Shown in pieces: positions 62,109 through 62,290 of a DNA stretch of 62,290 bases; within the stretch, counting starts at the first letter, position 1; each line of letters opens with the position of its first letter. Under the pieces are notes generated by a model, which saw nothing but the letters and a program-made list of their open reading frames with translations, was not told the DNA's origin and searched no databases. A program made the position numbers and the translations under genes. The DNA is from Thermohalobaculum sp050331335 (GTDB lineage Bacteria > Pseudomonadota > Alphaproteobacteria > Rhodobacterales > Rhodobacteraceae), in NCBI GenBank assembly GCA_050331335.1, contig JBHJGY010000061.1:1-62290 (forward strand), given 5' to 3'.

Positions 62109-62290
62109 TCACCCTCCCGCTCGGCGCTCGCGGTGGAAGACGTAGAGCGCGGCGCCGACGATCAGCGCTGTCCCCGTCCAGGTCAGTGCATCGGGAAAAT
62201 CGCCGAAAATCGCCCAACCGAGAAGGGTCGCCGAGACAATTTCGAGATACTGGAAAGGCGCAACCGCGCCCGCTTCCAGCCGAGACAGTG
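62109..62290 (-). CDS. EamA/DMT-family transporter, 3' part only
   Basis: The visible 59 C-terminal residues read in the drug/metabolite transporter pattern: PFQYLEIVSATLLGWAIFGD, then TWTGTALIVGAALYVFHRER before the stop at 62109-62111. These are the last two membrane helices of a ten-helix EamA transporter. The 5' part lies beyond the window edge, and the substrate cannot be inferred. Confidence 0.8.
   Translation of the reverse strand, partial: LSRLEAGAVAPFQYLEIVSATLLGWAIFGDFPDALTWTGTALIVGAALYVFHRERRAGG

Noticed and set aside
61882..62145. 87-codon plus-strand frame near the window end
   Set aside because: It overlaps the minus-strand EamA transporter gene, which has clear family sequence, so it is a shadow frame.

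Overview
The window is a GC-rich bacterial chromosome segment, most likely from an alphaproteobacterium. The supporting context is the rplU-rpmA-obgE-proB-proA order, a yfgM-like/bamB/der block, an ELM1-family gene and an FdoI-like cytochrome b. I cannot place it to genus from sequence alone. Its centre is a large type VI secretion (T6SS) locus of about 32 kb (roughly 5.6-37.4 kb) inserted between proline-biosynthesis genes and ordinary housekeeping genes.

Layout. 1-0.9 kb: an AT-richer end with an attachment-site-like direct repeat beside tRNA-Ser(CGA), then the rplU promoter. 0.9-5.5 kb: rplU, rpmA (with a clear terminator), obgE, proB, proA. 5.6-32.2 kb: all thirteen core T6SS genes (tssA, B, C, hcp, E, F, G, H, vgrG, J, K, L, M) plus PAAR, ImpE/TagJ and the FHA protein TagH. 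Four further genes lie inside the cluster: a NavAb-like sodium channel with an extra N-terminal voltage sensor, a fused TssB-TssC-like sheath paralogue with a five-fold acidic motif tail, a 93-aa protein of unknown function and a DUF6931-like protein. The only vgrG carries two in-frame stops. 32.3-37.4 kb: a regulatory end with a PP2C phosphatase, a secreted caspase-fold protein lacking both catalytic residues, a membrane haem-c sensor with HAMP domain, and a soluble Ser/Thr kinase. 37.4-41.1 kb: a membrane-anchored M15-type peptidase, an AI-2E-like membrane protein and an unknown membrane protein.

41.2-49.7 kb: tRNA-Lys(UUU), an orphan formate dehydrogenase gamma subunit, an acidic cysteine-free protein with a decayed paralogue beside it, a WD40-cytochrome c fusion with a 42-aa membrane protein, cobD, an acyl-CoA thioesterase and parC. 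49.7-50.6 kb is almost empty. 50.6-62.3 kb: trxB, an OmpA-like protein, an ELM1-family gene, an Lrp/AsnC regulator, a four-repeat acidic protein, der, bamB, a YfgM-like TPR protein, an alpha/beta hydrolase-OsmC fusion, another acidic cysteine-free protein and the 3' part of an EamA transporter.

How the genes may work together (inference): TssJLM forms the envelope complex, TssAEFGK the baseplate, TssBC-Hcp-VgrG-PAAR the contractile tail, and ClpV recycles the sheath. The kinase, TagH and phosphatase would form a threonine-phosphorylation switch, with the haem sensor as a candidate input. The channel and the fused sheath paralogue are the most unusual additions. No obvious effector-immunity pair is recognisable.
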